This document shows positions 30,675 to 43,208 of a stretch of DNA of 64,000 nucleotides, in pieces. The first letter of the stretch is position 1, and each line of letters opens with the position of its first letter. Origin of the DNA: Cliona cf. orientalis (taxonomy: Eukaryota > Porifera > Demospongiae > Clionaida > Clionaidae); contig OZ005689.1 of assembly GCA_963930775.1 (NCBI GenBank), forward strand, positions 22,628,058 to 22,692,057, read 5' to 3'. The notes beneath the pieces were generated by a model, which saw only the letters and a program-made list of their open reading frames with translations, did no database searches and was not told the DNA's origin. The position numbers and the translations under genes are program-made.

Positions 30675-32512
30675 ATTGTCTTTTCTTGTCTTTCCATATA
30701 AATTTTTATGACGCAAGAATTTCTAATCATACACAATAGCATTAACATATAATAGTTATCTACCAGTAATTGGGTGCATGAGATGCATGGTCAAATGCAC
30801 CCCATTTACTGGCAGATAACTATTTTGTTGGTAGTTGACCTCTGTTCATCATTGGCCTACTTTATGGTGACCCAACCCCTTCCCATAGCCGGCAAATTGC
30901 CTATAAAAACTTTGGTTGTTAAGCAACTACCAACAAACATTCTTGTGTGTCCATGTCGTACAAACATTTAGGTGTGCATAAAGCTGCATGTACACACACA
31001 TTCTACAAAGCTATAGTCCCTTTTCTCATATCGTGTCACATATGGTTGTGGTTGTAAAGTAGCTATCAAAGGCTCAGTGCTTTATCTTGGTGGGTATACC
31101 AGTTTCAAGATGAAATCCAGTATCAGCTCGTTGGTACTATACTATACATTGAGGAGAGGCTTGGATTAATCATGATATTGTCTCAGAATATCTCTCTCCT
31201 ACAGTCTCTCTCTTCTTCCTCTTCTCTCTCTCCCCCTTCTCCTTCCTTTCCCCCTCTCTCACTCTCTCTTCCCCTTTTTTTCTGTCTCTCTCTCCTCTGA
31301 TTCCCCTCTTTCTCCCTCTCTTTCTCTATCCCTCTCCCTCTCAGCTCTTTGCCACATTCATTAGCCCTTTCCATAGAAAAATGGCCAGGATGAGCCCCTA
31401 AGAAAAAGTGGAGATATACATGTACAATCATAGCCACAAACCAAGTTAGGTTACTACCAACACCCTTTGGCCAAGCACCCAGGGGGGTATACACGTTCAA
31501 GCAGGTCTCTGCCTCCCTTCAAGACCACAATAAGCCAACCACAGCCACTACCCCAGCTCATAGCAACAGTGCCAATTTGGCTGATGGCTATATCTGATAA
31601 CTACAGTGAGAAAGGGGTTAACTTGAAATAATGTAAACAGTAGAGGGTGGTGGTGGTGGCCAGCAATGCAGCTCTCATGTAATTACATTACACCAAAAAA
31701 ACCCCTAAAAAACTGTAACCATTACCATAATACTGTTACTACAATGTAGTGTACACTCACTAGAGACAAGCACAATATGCTGGCATTGCTTTGAGAATAA
31801 TAGGTGGTTTTGTTATGCCAGCATAATGCCAGCATAATGCGAGCATAATAGGGTTAAATTATAAGGCAGTCAGGTATTTGACCAAGTACATTACATTGTA
31901 TATAGTACTTTTCTAATGTTTAGTGAATAATGTAGTCTAGTATGGTGGTAGCTTATCTTTTCTATGAAATAAAGCTACAAGTTTCCAAATGAGATTAGTA
32001 TCAAAATACTAAAAATTGAGAGAATGGAGAGCATAATAGGTACAAAACAATGAGCATAATTGGCTTGGTGTTGGTAATTAGAGCATAGCATAATAGGAAC
32101 TTTAAAAAGCATAATGTGCTGTCCCTAACAATCACTACAGACTGTCACAGTACTGCATGCAAAGCTAGCCTAGCACTATATACATGTACACTGTAACATG
32201 TACATGTATACATGTACACATGTACAGGTGCATGTCCATACAAACACACTGCAGCTTCAATGTCAGAAAGCTCCATGCCATGCCAGCTGCATTATTACTA
32301 CACATGGAAAAAATGAAAATACGCACTCTTCTGATAAAGGTTGTCAATTATTCCATACCAGGTATACACATTTATTTACCGTACTTAATCTATACTATGC
32401 ATGGAAAACAAATAATTTCAATTTTGAAAAACGTGTGTTTTTTCATCAATCGTTCCATACTAATATATAATAATATTATAAACATTATTATATCCTGTTG
32501 CTATGTGCTATA
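30675..32512. other. Intergenic, low-complexity patches
   Basis: A polypyrimidine tract lies at about 31,190-31,370. Short tandem CAGCATAATGC repeats lie at about 31,817-31,860. TACATGTACA words cluster at about 32,185-32,225. No supported gene. Confidence 0.5.
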
Positions 32513-33161
32513 TGTGACCGTCTACGGGAAAACCCGGCATATGGGATCCGCGTGCTATTCGCGCAATACGCGTTTTTAGTAGCTCAGGTTGAAATTTGTC
32601 AAAGTCCAGATTTTGTCATATACATGTCGAACAACCCTTCTTCTAACTGTTGCCGTCTTCTACGGAGGCTAGTCGTGCTATACGAAGGCGAAATAAGCCT
32701 TCATTTTGACCCACCTAGTCGGCACACAGAGCCCGTTGCTATGGGCGCTAATTAGAATTCTCTACCTAGATACAGCTAGATTCATCGATCTACTGTACAT
32801 TCGCTCACCTTTTTAGCTTCTTGGGCATCTAAGAACAATCGGCTGTCGTTGTCAACAACGAAATTCAACTCTTGCTCGATCTTTACGTTCATTTCGAACG
32901 GCTCCACCCAGGTCCATTTAATTGATTTCCGGGTCACGCGGAAACGCCATACGCGTGCATAGCAACGCCTTTAGACCGCAATTTCTTGATTATTGGGGGT
33001 GTGGCGCGATCGCAAACAAAGCGCTGTATCTCCACAACGAAGCGCATGATCGGTCTAGAACTTGAACGCGAGTTAGCTCTATGGTAGAGCTTATCATAGA
33101 TGCATCAAACTCAACTTTCACAAAAAATCCCATATGGCGGGTTTTCCCATAGACGGTCACA
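32513..33161. mobile_element. Pack-MITE copy 1 carrying a captured first exon
   Basis: Arms TGTGACCGTCTACGGGAAAA and its inverse TTTTCCCATAGACGGTCACA are bounded by TA on both sides. The 560-bp interior is nearly the same as that of 60,480-61,145, but the arms differ between copies in a matched way (see findings). The interior holds a minus-strand ATG exon with donor. Confidence 0.8.
32809..32892 (-). pseudogene. Captured first exon inside Pack-MITE copy 1
   Basis: ATG at 32,892, 28 codons: MNVKIEQELNFVVDNDSRLF then LDAQEAKK, followed by a GTGAGCG donor. The same exon, open and unbroken, is in the copy at 60,787-60,870. It was probably taken from a host gene with part of its upstream region and first intron. 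The parent gene is not in this window and not recognised. Confidence 0.55.
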
Positions 33162-34526
33162 TATTAGCCATATTGCACTGGTAACTGTGCAATATGAGTA
33201 GCCTCAGGTAAATTTACTGTGCAATATTAAATACTTCAGGCCTTGAACAATAAACATGTTGGTAGCAACAAAAGTAAAACTATCAATGGAGCGTCTAAAT
33301 GGAACGTATGGCGGGAAAGGTAGCGGGAGATCGCCAGTTCGAAGAGATGGGCAGAGTCGTTGATCGATCGATCGATTGCGAGTCAACACAGTGTACGCGT
33401 ATCCAGGTAAGCTTATTGCATAGACACGTAGCCTCGTTTTTAGGATAGTCAACAGCTCGAGCTTCGTTTCTTGGCTTCTGAGCTCGATATTGCAGATCAC
33501 GCTAACGATGGTAGTTCATTGTCAAGCATCGGATGGCTGTAGCAAGCTAGCTGTGTGGGTTTGATCACACCCCTCGATCACGAGACGTTCAGAAGTTCGA
33601 TTGACGTTCGAGAACTGGACTCAGAGAGCGGCTTTGTGTGTCCATTTTGAGTAAGATAGCTTTGCCTTTTCTTTTTTTTTTTTAGTGTTCTATGCGTATC
33701 TATGGTAGCTATGCCCACGGGATATAAACTAGTTATATCACGCGCACTCGGGATGCATGGCATTTATTGCCCTCAACCCTCGGGCGCTTTGCGCCCTCGT
33801 GCTTCGGTGCAATAAATGCCATACATCCCTCGCGCCCGTGATATAACTATTACTGAGAATTCTTAAAATGCTAATTTATTACATTAACAAGTTTAGATCA
33901 TTACATGCACAGTAGCAATTTATTTTTCTGCGGTTATCAGGTGATGATGACATAATCTATGAGGTAATTGCCAGAAAATTCAGGGCCTCCGTGGAGCTTT
34001 TCTGAGATTTGAAAATCTGTGTATATCTGATACATTACCCAGTGAATATACTACAAGCTAAGCCCTACTTTCTCCTTTAAACCTACCAAACCAAGGGCTC
34101 ACATGTATAATATGTGAGAAAAGGGACCACTCGGGATATTTTATAAAAATTGAGTTTTTGGCATGGATTGATAGCTCTATGTGTGCTGAATCCAATGGTG
34201 CAAGTTTCATGAAAAAATATTGATCACAAGCTGAGTTATGATGCACTCGGGTAGGTATATTTGTTTATCGGAAAATGCGCATTTTTAATTGAAGTTTACA
34301 TTAATTTGTATGTACCCAAGCAAATAAACACCCATAACTATAGTTTACATGTTGCAACTCTATGAACATAGCATATATATATCACTATGAAGCCAAAAAT
34401 TCTCAATAATTAACACCATACACTCCTGATTCAGTATGTAAAGTGTCGCTATATTCTGATATTGATCCATGTATTGATTTTCCATTCCTGCATGCATGTG
34501 CCACATATATATATGTGTGTGCACGG
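33162..34526. other. Intergenic with a long hairpin
   Basis: 33,735-33,845 forms a hairpin (AGTTATATCACGCGC...CGCCCGTGATATAACT) with CG-rich arms around an ATGGCATTTATTG mirror. No gene seen. Confidence 0.5.
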
Positions 34527-35430
34527 CTACTCAAAAAGCAAGTGTAGGGATATATAGTGGATGTGATACGTTATCTCTATTTGTTGCATGAAGCCGTATA
34601 ACATCAAAGGCGCCGCTATGCCAATATATGCGATACTGGCACGGGTCACAGATATTGGCACAGTTCACTCAGAATATGGCACAGGTCAAAGTTCACGAAG
34701 CACACTTATGGCAAAATCAAGCTACCTAGCGAGGCCTATCGTAGCCATACCTCGCCAACTGTCTGTTCATGGATCGGTAGTAACTCGGTCTAGATCTTGG
34801 AGACAATCCAGCTCTGCCTTCGGTCCAAGTAAGTTTTGAAATCGAGCAGCCCGTTCTTTTAGAGCGCGGCCGAGTAAACTCGCCGCGCGATAGGCTTTTC
34901 CGAGGAGTCTAGTTTCTCTCTGGGACCATAGGACACACAGCATGGAAAGAGGTCCTTCGCTAGTTGTTCATGCAACAAATTAGTTATTACACGGACTTTT
35001 CTCGTGCCACACAGCAGATATTGGCACGTAGCTCCGTAAAGCACTCGGGCCTGCGGCCCTCGTGCTTTACGTCACTACTGTGCCAATATCTGCCGTGTGG
35101 CACTCGAGCCTGTGTAATAACCAGGCCCGTAGGCAGGGGGGTGCACGTGCACCCCCTTTTTTCAGCATAATACTATTGCATGTCACATCACAGAAGTTCT
35201 TAATTGCATGAGCAATAGACTGAGGCGGCATGCTATATTCCAACCCTTGTTGCGAGTACATTATAGTAATTAAATTAACCCATACACATGTGCACCCCCC
35301 TTTTAAAAAGTCTGGCTACGGGCCTGATAACTAATACAAACCTTGTTTGTGTATTTTTTGGCACTGCCATCCCTACTTCATCCTTCAATTTTATTCAATT
35401 GTTTTTTATACTTGTTACTGTTCTTTTTTA
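34527..35430. mobile_element. Composite GCAAGYGTAGGGAT element with nested insertions
   Basis: The left arm CTCAAAAAGCAAGTGTAGGG and the right arm ending CCTACTTCATCCTTCAATTT match the family at 9,440-9,845. Nested inside is a CAGGCCCGTAGGC...GGCTACGGGCCTG element (35,122-35,326) and a CG-rich hairpin near 34,985-35,100. Confidence 0.55.
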
Positions 35431-35686
35431 GTGCCCCCAGGGTATTTCATGCATGATATAATCATTATTTTTCATCAATGCCACCTAGCTGACTAATCTC
35501 ATGGGTACAGAGGCTGGGCATGAGACTCACCATGGTGACCAGATATTACGGTTTGCTTATTCATTGTTATAAAATGCATGGAACCAGCTCCTGGACGTAC
35601 ATGTAGCTATATCCAACCGTGCTCTAATGTTACAATAATGTATTATTACAATATTATAGGGTAGCAGGTACATCACTGATTCAGCA

Positions 35687-35909
35687 TACCGTATTTCTTC
35701 TAAAAATTCGGCCCTTCTAATTATTCGGCACCCTTTACCGAATGATTGAAAATAGTCTCTAATTTTCGGCAAAGGTCGTCACGCGTATATGCTATAAACG
35801 GGAATAGAATGCGCACGCAGAGAGAATGTTGCATATTAACCTCTAAAAATTCGGCGAAGCTAAAGCAATATTACTATTTTCATGCCGAATTTTTAGAAGA
35901 AATACGGTA
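35687..35909. mobile_element. TA-flanked MITE, TTCTTCTAAAAATTCGG arms
   Basis: TACCGTATTTCTTCTAAAAA mirrors TTTTTAGAAGAAATACGGTA. The interior is non-coding. Confidence 0.75.
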
Positions 35910-36149
35910 TATGTGCAATCCTGTCCTTTGAGTCAGGCAGCTATGGTACCCCAAACACACCATGAGTTCAAACTTGAATACTCCTGTAAATGCAAATCCC
36001 AGGCAGTCTTTTGATAGCTAGCTAGGACGTCTTCTTTTGCATCACACACTATTGAACACGCATAGGTAGGATTCTCGAGACAACTCAGGTAACCAGTGAC
36101 CTGCGATCACCCTCGTTATCTCAATCCTGAAGCTTGCTAGATCGGCAAA

Positions 36150-36595
36150 CTTAAAAAATTAGAAGGCTGTTTAGAACCAAGTAGCGACAAAAACCTTCCA
36201 TTTTGGGAGCGTATTTTATAAGCCAGTAAGTTTACTGTTGGTAATAGCCACCATAATTGATAGTTCACTGAGCTGATCAGCTGAGCGCTTGCAGGTCCTG
36301 CATCAATCGCGGATGCGCCGGCGCATGCGCGCCACTGACATCGGTCACATGACTTCACCATGGCAACACCTTATGAGCATGCGCATTATATGACAAAATG
36401 GCCAATCAGACACACCCACTCGCAAAATGCCCTGTACACACCCACAATTAAATCGCTGTCCTGATAACATAAAATGAGCATGCCACAGACGTGCGCGCTC
36501 CAAAATGGAGTGGATTTATACTTAAACTAAGGTGAGCGGTCATGGTAGTCTTGAGTTAGCCCAGGAAAACAGAAAGAAAGAAAGAAAGAAGAAAC
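36150..36595 (+). mobile_element. SINE-like repeat with AGAAAGA tail
   Basis: Shares TCACCATGGCAACA, GAGCATGCGCATTAT, CAGACACACCCACT and GGATTTATA..AAACTA with 52,030-52,365, both ending in a GAAAG-rich tail. The reverse strand of 8,818-9,060 has the 3' part. Confidence 0.6.
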
Positions 36596-37698
36596 AAAGA
36601 ATGAGAAATGGCTATTTTTTTGAACATCTGGTTCTGGCATATACATGTACAATTGAGTTGATGAATGGTCTTGGTCTTATTAGACAGATGATTAAATTTT
36701 GCTGTAGATTCTGATTTTAGTGGAAATGCTGTTTAGTTCTGTGATGTCAGCTACTACCTCTATTGTGTATGCTAATGCTCTCTTATTGGGTTTCATAGGG
36801 CTTCAGCTGATTGGGATAGCCAGTAGCCAAACAGTAGTAGGCATCTTTATCAGTTCATACATGTATATTTGGCCACTTAGTTGACAACGTGTATGCATTG
36901 TGCATTGAGTAGGTGCTGTCGATAGGTGTGGGTACGGTGGGCAGCAAAAACACTCATGGATCGTGTCCCTCGATTTGATGCACACTGAAGTCAGTTTTTT
37001 GCCAAATTCAATTGATGCTTACAAGTCACTTAGATGCCTACTATACTCAAGATAGTGAACATCCATGCAAAAGTAGATCTACAGATTACACATGCACATG
37101 TGCGTGCGGGGTATGTACTCTACAGAGCTCTAGTTACATGTAAATAATCAATCAGTTATGCATTATAACTGTGCATGCTCAAGCTACATGTACATGTACA
37201 TATGTGCATGCAGCACAGGCCAGCCCCTTTACAAGCGGGAGGAAGGGTCTGGTATCATACATGTACCTATAGATACGCGAGTTGTTCCAGTGTTTTGCCA
37301 CTATTTTTCTTAATTCATAAAATTATAATCATGCACATAAAAGTAGATCTACAGATTGCCCAACGTGTGCATATCACCGTATGTGCCCTGCTTTATAGTT
37401 AGACACTGTTTAGGAGGTTTCCACGTGATTCAGAAGATCGAAGCGCTTTATGTAGAATCCCGAGAAATGCTTAGGCTTGGTTGTATTAGTCCAGATGATA
37501 TCACCCGAAACCACCGATTCTCTCTCTGCACCAGATCTAGACTAGGAAGATATGAACTGCTACTATACCTACATTTTGTTGTATTAATATGGCTATCTTA
37601 CAGTCAGATTCGGTTCCATAGGGCTTCAGTCAAGGATAGCAGCCAAACAAATGTTGATGATCATTACCAGTCACTGTTCATATACATGTACATGTACC
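36596..37698. other. Fragments of the CTAGAGCTCT element family
   Basis: 36,880-37,133 and 37,400-37,680 resemble internal parts of 25,414-26,037 and 42,017-42,560. One GTTAGACACTGTTTAGGAGG arm is at about 37,400. No gene. Confidence 0.45.
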
Positions 37699-38061
37699 AG
37701 TGGCGTATCCAGGATTTAACAAAGGGGGGTGCTTAACGATGTGCGCGCGAAAATTTGAAAGCCACGCCTACTTTTGTTGACCACACCCACCATTTTCGCC
37801 CGTTATTGGGTGTGCATTATTAAGAAGCGCCCACGCTCTCCACTCTTCACCGCTCAAAAACGATGAAAACGTTCAGGTGAGCAGCTACTAATGAACTAGC
37901 TAGCGATTTTGAAGCTTTAGCATAGCGTTTTTATATAGTAAAGTGCTAGTGACATTATTTATTGATATAAACTAAGGCATGGTAGCACCAATTAATTTGT
38001 ATGCCTCTGAGGCTAGGGGGGGTGCTCGAGCACCCTGAGCACCCCCCCTGGATACGCCACT
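37699..38061. mobile_element. AGTGGCGTATCCAGG element
   Basis: AGTGGCGTATCCAGGATTT at the left and CCTGGATACGCCACT at the right are inverted. The flanks share ATGTAC, a possible short target duplication. Non-coding. Confidence 0.7.
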
Positions 38062-40380
38062 ATGTACTAGGGCACTTAGTTGTGCACATTAGCAGAAAGC
38101 ACATGCCTGTGTGCATCATGTAGGTACTGACCATAGGTATGGCTACGATGGCTACGAAAACGGCAGTATTTGTGATGACCGTGGATTGTAATTTCTGCAG
38201 TACTACCATTTGATATTTATGGGCTTGTTCAATTATACCTACACGTTTCGAGTTCGTTTAGCACTGTGACAATGCAGGTAATATTTCGACTGGAATATCA
38301 TTTATCATCTGGTAAAATTTAATTATTGATGTTGTCTTGGTCTGATATGATGTTTTTTTGCAGTAATTTTGTTTGTCCAGCATATCCTGACAAGTCACTC
38401 AAGTACATTTATAACAGTACCAATAATAATACTACACTAGCTACAGCATTGGGCATTCTCTGGTAAAAATTTACTGGGGGAGGATGCCCTTGGATCCCTC
38501 ACTTGCAATTCGTGAATTGACTCCAGTTTATGTAGCCACGATCTCACACATAAGTGGGAAGGGTGAGTGGGGAGGTACAACAGGAAGCTATTATCAAGCC
38601 ACATCCCCAACACTTCTTTCCATAGAAAATGTGTACAAATCTGAATATTACTAACACGTTTGTTTTGAGGTACATATACATGTATGTGATTCAGGATTTG
38701 CATTGTCCTAACTACTAGGTGATGCTTCCCCCTCTTAAGTCTTATGCTTGGGGCGTGAGTCTCACAATGATATCTCAGGGCTCAATCTTACAATCTCACG
38801 CCTCAGCTCTGCTCAGTTACATGTACTCAGTATAGTGTACATATACCCCAACTAACTTGCATATAATATGGCGGAGCTCCTAAGGTATGCATTGTACAAT
38901 TTGATTGAATAATTGCATCATGATCTCACCTATTGATCTCACTCCTAAAATGTAAGAGTCACTCCTGACCTTGAGAGTTATGCCAAGAGGACCCATTCTG
39001 TTTTCACATGGTAGAAAATGATCCCCCTACTGGCTAAAGACTATTGGCAGACTTCAAGAGTTAATGTCTGGTATATTTTCTTTGTTACCGTATTTATGCT
39101 AATAGAACACAAGCTAAAACTTTTGCGCAATTTTCTGGTAAAGGTCGTCATAGTCTCTATTAAGATACATCATGAAAAATCTTAGAAAGCATATTTTCTT
39201 GTGCTAATTAGATCTTGCTTTTTATTAATATAAACACAGTATCTACATGTATTAGATCCCTCAGCTGTAACTGTCATGCCAAGTTTTCGAACGATTTTTC
39301 TTTATAAATGGGAGGAGTTCAAATGATGCATTCTGAGGAATGCATCACATTTGAACTCCTCAATAGTATTGATTTTCCGCCATACTTGCACCATGGTTGT
39401 AACATTCTGACCAATCAGATTGATTTATAGGAGGTGTCTAAATAAAATAGACACCTCCTAGGAGGTGTCTATCTAGATAGACACCTACCTCTGAGGCTAT
39501 GAAATTTTATATGATCATGCCTGCTAGGGTAGTTACAGCATCTTTTGTTAGTGAAAGAGATAAAGTACAGAGCTCTAGTGCTATGCAGACTACTGTATGC
39601 AGATGATTAGTGGGCAGGTCTTACTGCGTTAATTGAATGGGTGGAGCGAATGATTGCCAAGTCAGCGGTAGTAAAAACTGAGCTGCACTCTTACTACCTC
39701 GAGTTGATATCAAGACAGCGATGACATGGCCGGCCTTTTGTACGCAGCGATGATAGTATTATGATTCTGAAAGTCAAGGAAGAAGCTTGAGTTGGACAGA
39801 AAACGGCGTCGGCTCACTATGCATCGATGTCCAGCGTCGACTCGATCGACGACAATGGTTTGAACTGTTGCTAAATACGCGCTCGAGCCTTTTATGGCCG
39901 GTGCTGTAGTTGCTAGGCCGTAGATACGTTGTCAGGACCACGTAGCCAATGGTACAAGTCGGTTACATCACTCGGTTCGGTCTCTACGCGATTTACACAG
40001 CCTCGGGCCTCCGGCCCTCGGTGTGTAAATCCCGTAGAGACCTTCACCTCGTGATGAAATCTATACATGTACCTCCTCAGTAGCTGCATAGATAATAATG
40101 GTGCACGTGGTATGGGATTGTCAGTATCGTGTGTACACTGTCACCTCAATCACAGAGATGGAATTCGAGACAGGCTCTCAACCTCGATAGTGACAAGTTT
40201 CAATGCTTCAATTACAAAGATAAAGTCGATAGCACAGTACAACTTCAGAGCTTTACATGTAGATTGGTCCCAAGCTACATACGGATGGAGAACAATGCGT
40301 TCTTAGTCTCGTACCCAGGCCCTTTCACCTCCTCCGTACAGGGCCTAGGTATGATATATCATCAATAGTCCATATCCAGG
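38062..40380. other. Intergenic with small hairpins
   Basis: A degenerate TACCGTA element is at about 39,088-39,244. Repeated AGACACCTCCTA hairpins lie at 39,425-39,490. A CG-rich hairpin is at about 39,976-40,050 (GGTCTCTACGCGATTTACAC and inverse). A single TAGTCTCGTACCCAGGCCC hairpin is at about 40,305-40,357. No supported gene. Confidence 0.45.
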
Positions 40381-41639
40381 TTTTTATTTAGGATTTTCGT
40401 CAAGGGGGGGGGGGCAAACACGACAATTGCGGAGTTAAAGGGGACTATAGTAATACTTCATCCATAAAGAATATTGTAATGTAGAATAGTACTAATATTG
40501 TCTGGGGGTGTGCTCCCCCAGGAAAATTTTTTAACTCTATAACCTCTGAGACTGTTCTGGTGGCTTCTGAGCACTTGGTTGGGGAGAAGCCTGTCAGTGA
40601 TATCCCTCCTTTTTAATAGTCAAATGTTGGATGGGGAATGTGTTTCCTAACATGCGTAGCGCGAAGCTTCAGATAGTTTGTAGGTTAAATATGAGCAAAA
40701 CTACCGTGTTGGACACTTTCACCATTTAAACTTTTTACGTGTACATGTATTGTACGTATGGTTGGTCCATCATACATGTAGGTTTCATCATAGGCTGGCT
40801 GAATTTATTTTTATTGACTGGGGCTTGGGATGTAATGAAAAACTTTTAATATACATGTGTATCCCTTGACCCTTATGGAAAGTATCATACGTACTTCAGG
40901 GCTTAATTTAGGGGGCAGGGGGGGCGCTCACCCCCCTTGATCCCCTTGTAAAGGTAGTATTATCACATGCACAAAGCCAAGAAATTGCCTTAATATGAAT
41001 CATAGAGTCAGTATAGACTCTATAAGTAGGGATGACCTGGATATGCCATATATGTAATACATTATAAATTCCAAATATCTCAAAACAAGTAACTTCGTAA
41101 AATTTGTAAGTGTAATAATCAGAATCTCCAGCAAATTATCTATCTAACAAGACCAAGATCATTCATCAAATCAATTGTACATGCCAGAACCAGATGTTTG
41201 AAAAGTATGGATGGCAGGGTCAAAAAGTACACAAACAAGATTTGTAAGGGTAATATTATAAGCATCTGCTATACATCCCTATACTTGCTTTTTGAGGGGT
41301 GCAAAAATAATGCAACTGGATCAAAACTGACTATCCTGAACCATCGTGACAACCAGGGAACAACCTGAATGTGGTACATTCTCCGATGAATTTGGTGGAT
41401 ATCCACCCACGCACTATTTATTACATGTAAGTAGCATTGGACCTTAAAAGCCGGCCATATCTATATTTAGATCATAGCTGTAACAAATACTGCAATCTGA
41501 TTGGTCATTAGCAGGTACCTATATGTGATAGTACCCCTACAAGTCTGATAGAACCCCTACAAGATTTTGATAGAACCCCTACAACTTTGTATCCTCGGGC
41601 TATTATAGTGTTTTACTATTATGATCTAAACTTGTTAGG
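40381..41639. repeat. Repeat fragments
   Basis: 41,006-41,200 repeats 8,590-8,790. 41,205-41,300 is an arm of the GCAAGCGTAGGGATG family. G- and C-tracts lie at 40,405 and 40,917. No gene. Confidence 0.5.
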
Positions 41640-41774
41640 TTAGACACTGTTTAGTCGGTTTCTACGTGATTTAGAAGACCTCAGGACTCCGTAGAACCCT
41701 CGCTGCGCTCGGAATTCTACATAAAGCCCTTCGGTCTTCTAAATCACGTAGAAACCTCCTAAACAGTATCTAAC
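41640..41774. mobile_element. GTTAGACACTGTTTAG palindrome
   Basis: Arms GTTAGACACTGTTTAGTCGG / CCTCCTAAACAGTATCTAAC with a mirrored TTTAGAAGACC centre. Family of 16,646 and 22,361. Confidence 0.75.
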
Positions 41775-42016
41775 TGATATGTAGTCTATTATTGTAGCCA
41801 TGCAAATAATAAAGTGTGTACATGTACGTAGTCTCCCAGAAATAAAAAGGATATCGTATTTAGCATCACATTATCAATGAATAGTGAAGGGACAGATTGA
41901 GATGGCCACATGCATCCATATGGCTTATATATGTAGACTGTGCACACACTATATTGACGACCTTTTACCATATGCACCATTAGAACTATGCAGCTACTGG
42001 GGATGTGGTCAAGTAG
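41775..42016. other. No feature seen
   Basis: AT-rich spacer. Confidence 0.4.
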
Positions 42017-42560
42017 TTACCCCGCGCACATGTGCAAGGGGGTAAAGTAATCGATCGTATCGTTGTCGTTGTTGTAGTCGTTAGCAGAAAAATCGCCATA
42101 TCTCGATGTCTAGGCACCTGAGCGACTAGTAAGCACAATGAATCAGTCGCATTTGGTGAGAAATGGGCTTCAGTGTGCTTCGAATCAAGGGATATGGCCC
42201 ATGAGCGTCACAAATGGTGCCTTTTTGTTAGCTTTCGTAACCACGCCTATCGACAGTGCTATTCAATGCATCATGTATGCAGGCTTTGTGCGTTCTGCTC
42301 ATGCACATAACATTGAAGATTGTGGACTGGTAATGGTCGTCGATAATGCTAGTGGCACATGTTGGGCTGGTAGCCATCTGCAGACTGGAATGCAAAGCAC
42401 CCGTATCTACATGTACCTAGTCTAGATCTGGTGCAGAGAGAGAGAGTCAGTGGTGTTTTGGCTGATATCACCACGGGCTTATGGGATCTGATACAATCAA
42501 GCAACAGATCTACAGATTGTGCAATGTGTGCGCAGGGTATCTACTCTATAGAGCTCTCGT
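42017..42560 (-). mobile_element. Dispersed CTAGAGCTCT..GGGGTAA element, inverted copy
   Basis: It begins TTACCCCGCGCACATGTGCA and ends ACTCTATAGAGCTCT, the inverse of the copy at 25,414. Confidence 0.6.
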
Positions 42561-42835
42561 TTGTGAACATGATTTGACTATGGATGCTTAGTGGCATTAG
42601 ATGGTGTTACCATAGTAACATAATATACCAATGTACATGTACAAGTTACAGTTAGGATACTATGTGCTGGTAGCAGTTACCATAGCAACATAAATTTTCA
42701 ACCCCAAATTGTGGGACGATAGGGAGACATTAAGTTAACGGGTCAGTAGTGACTGCTACCAAAATAGGGTTTCCCAATTCTATGCTTTGCCCCTTTTCCT
42801 TGTAGAATATACAAACTAACATCTAATTATCATAT

Positions 42836-43075
42836 ATGGTGCAAGCTCTAAGGTGCAATCTCCATGGTGCAAGCTCTACCTGTGAAAACTCTATGGTGCA
42901 AGCTCTATGGTGCAAGCTCCATGGTATGGTGCACGCTCTCCATGGTGCAAGCTCCACCTGTGCAAGCTCTATGGTGCAAGCTCCATGGTTCAAGCTCGAT
43001 GGTGCACACTCTCCATGCTCCATGGTGCAATCTCCATGGTGTAAGCTCTATGGTGCAAGCACAAGGTCAAATGTA
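42836..43075. repeat. ATGGTGCAAGCTC tandem array
   Basis: About fifteen degenerate 13-15-bp units ending CTCTATGGTGCAAG/CTCCATGGTGCAAG. Frames open on both strands are repeat artefacts. The array immediately precedes gene copy B, as a related array precedes copy A. Confidence 0.9.
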
Positions 43076-43166
43076 TATAGCATATGCCTTATAACATTAT
43101 ACAACCACAGTAGCATAATAAGTTGATGCAAGAATACAAGATTTAGCGGTAATGTGACTTCACTAT

Positions 43167-43174
43167 TATATAAA
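43167..43174 (+). promoter_or_regulatory. TATA box
   Basis: TATATAAA, 35 bp before the ATG at 43,209. Confidence 0.6.
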
Positions 43175-43208
43175 GGATTAGGGAATAGCAACAATTACAA
43201 GTATAGCA

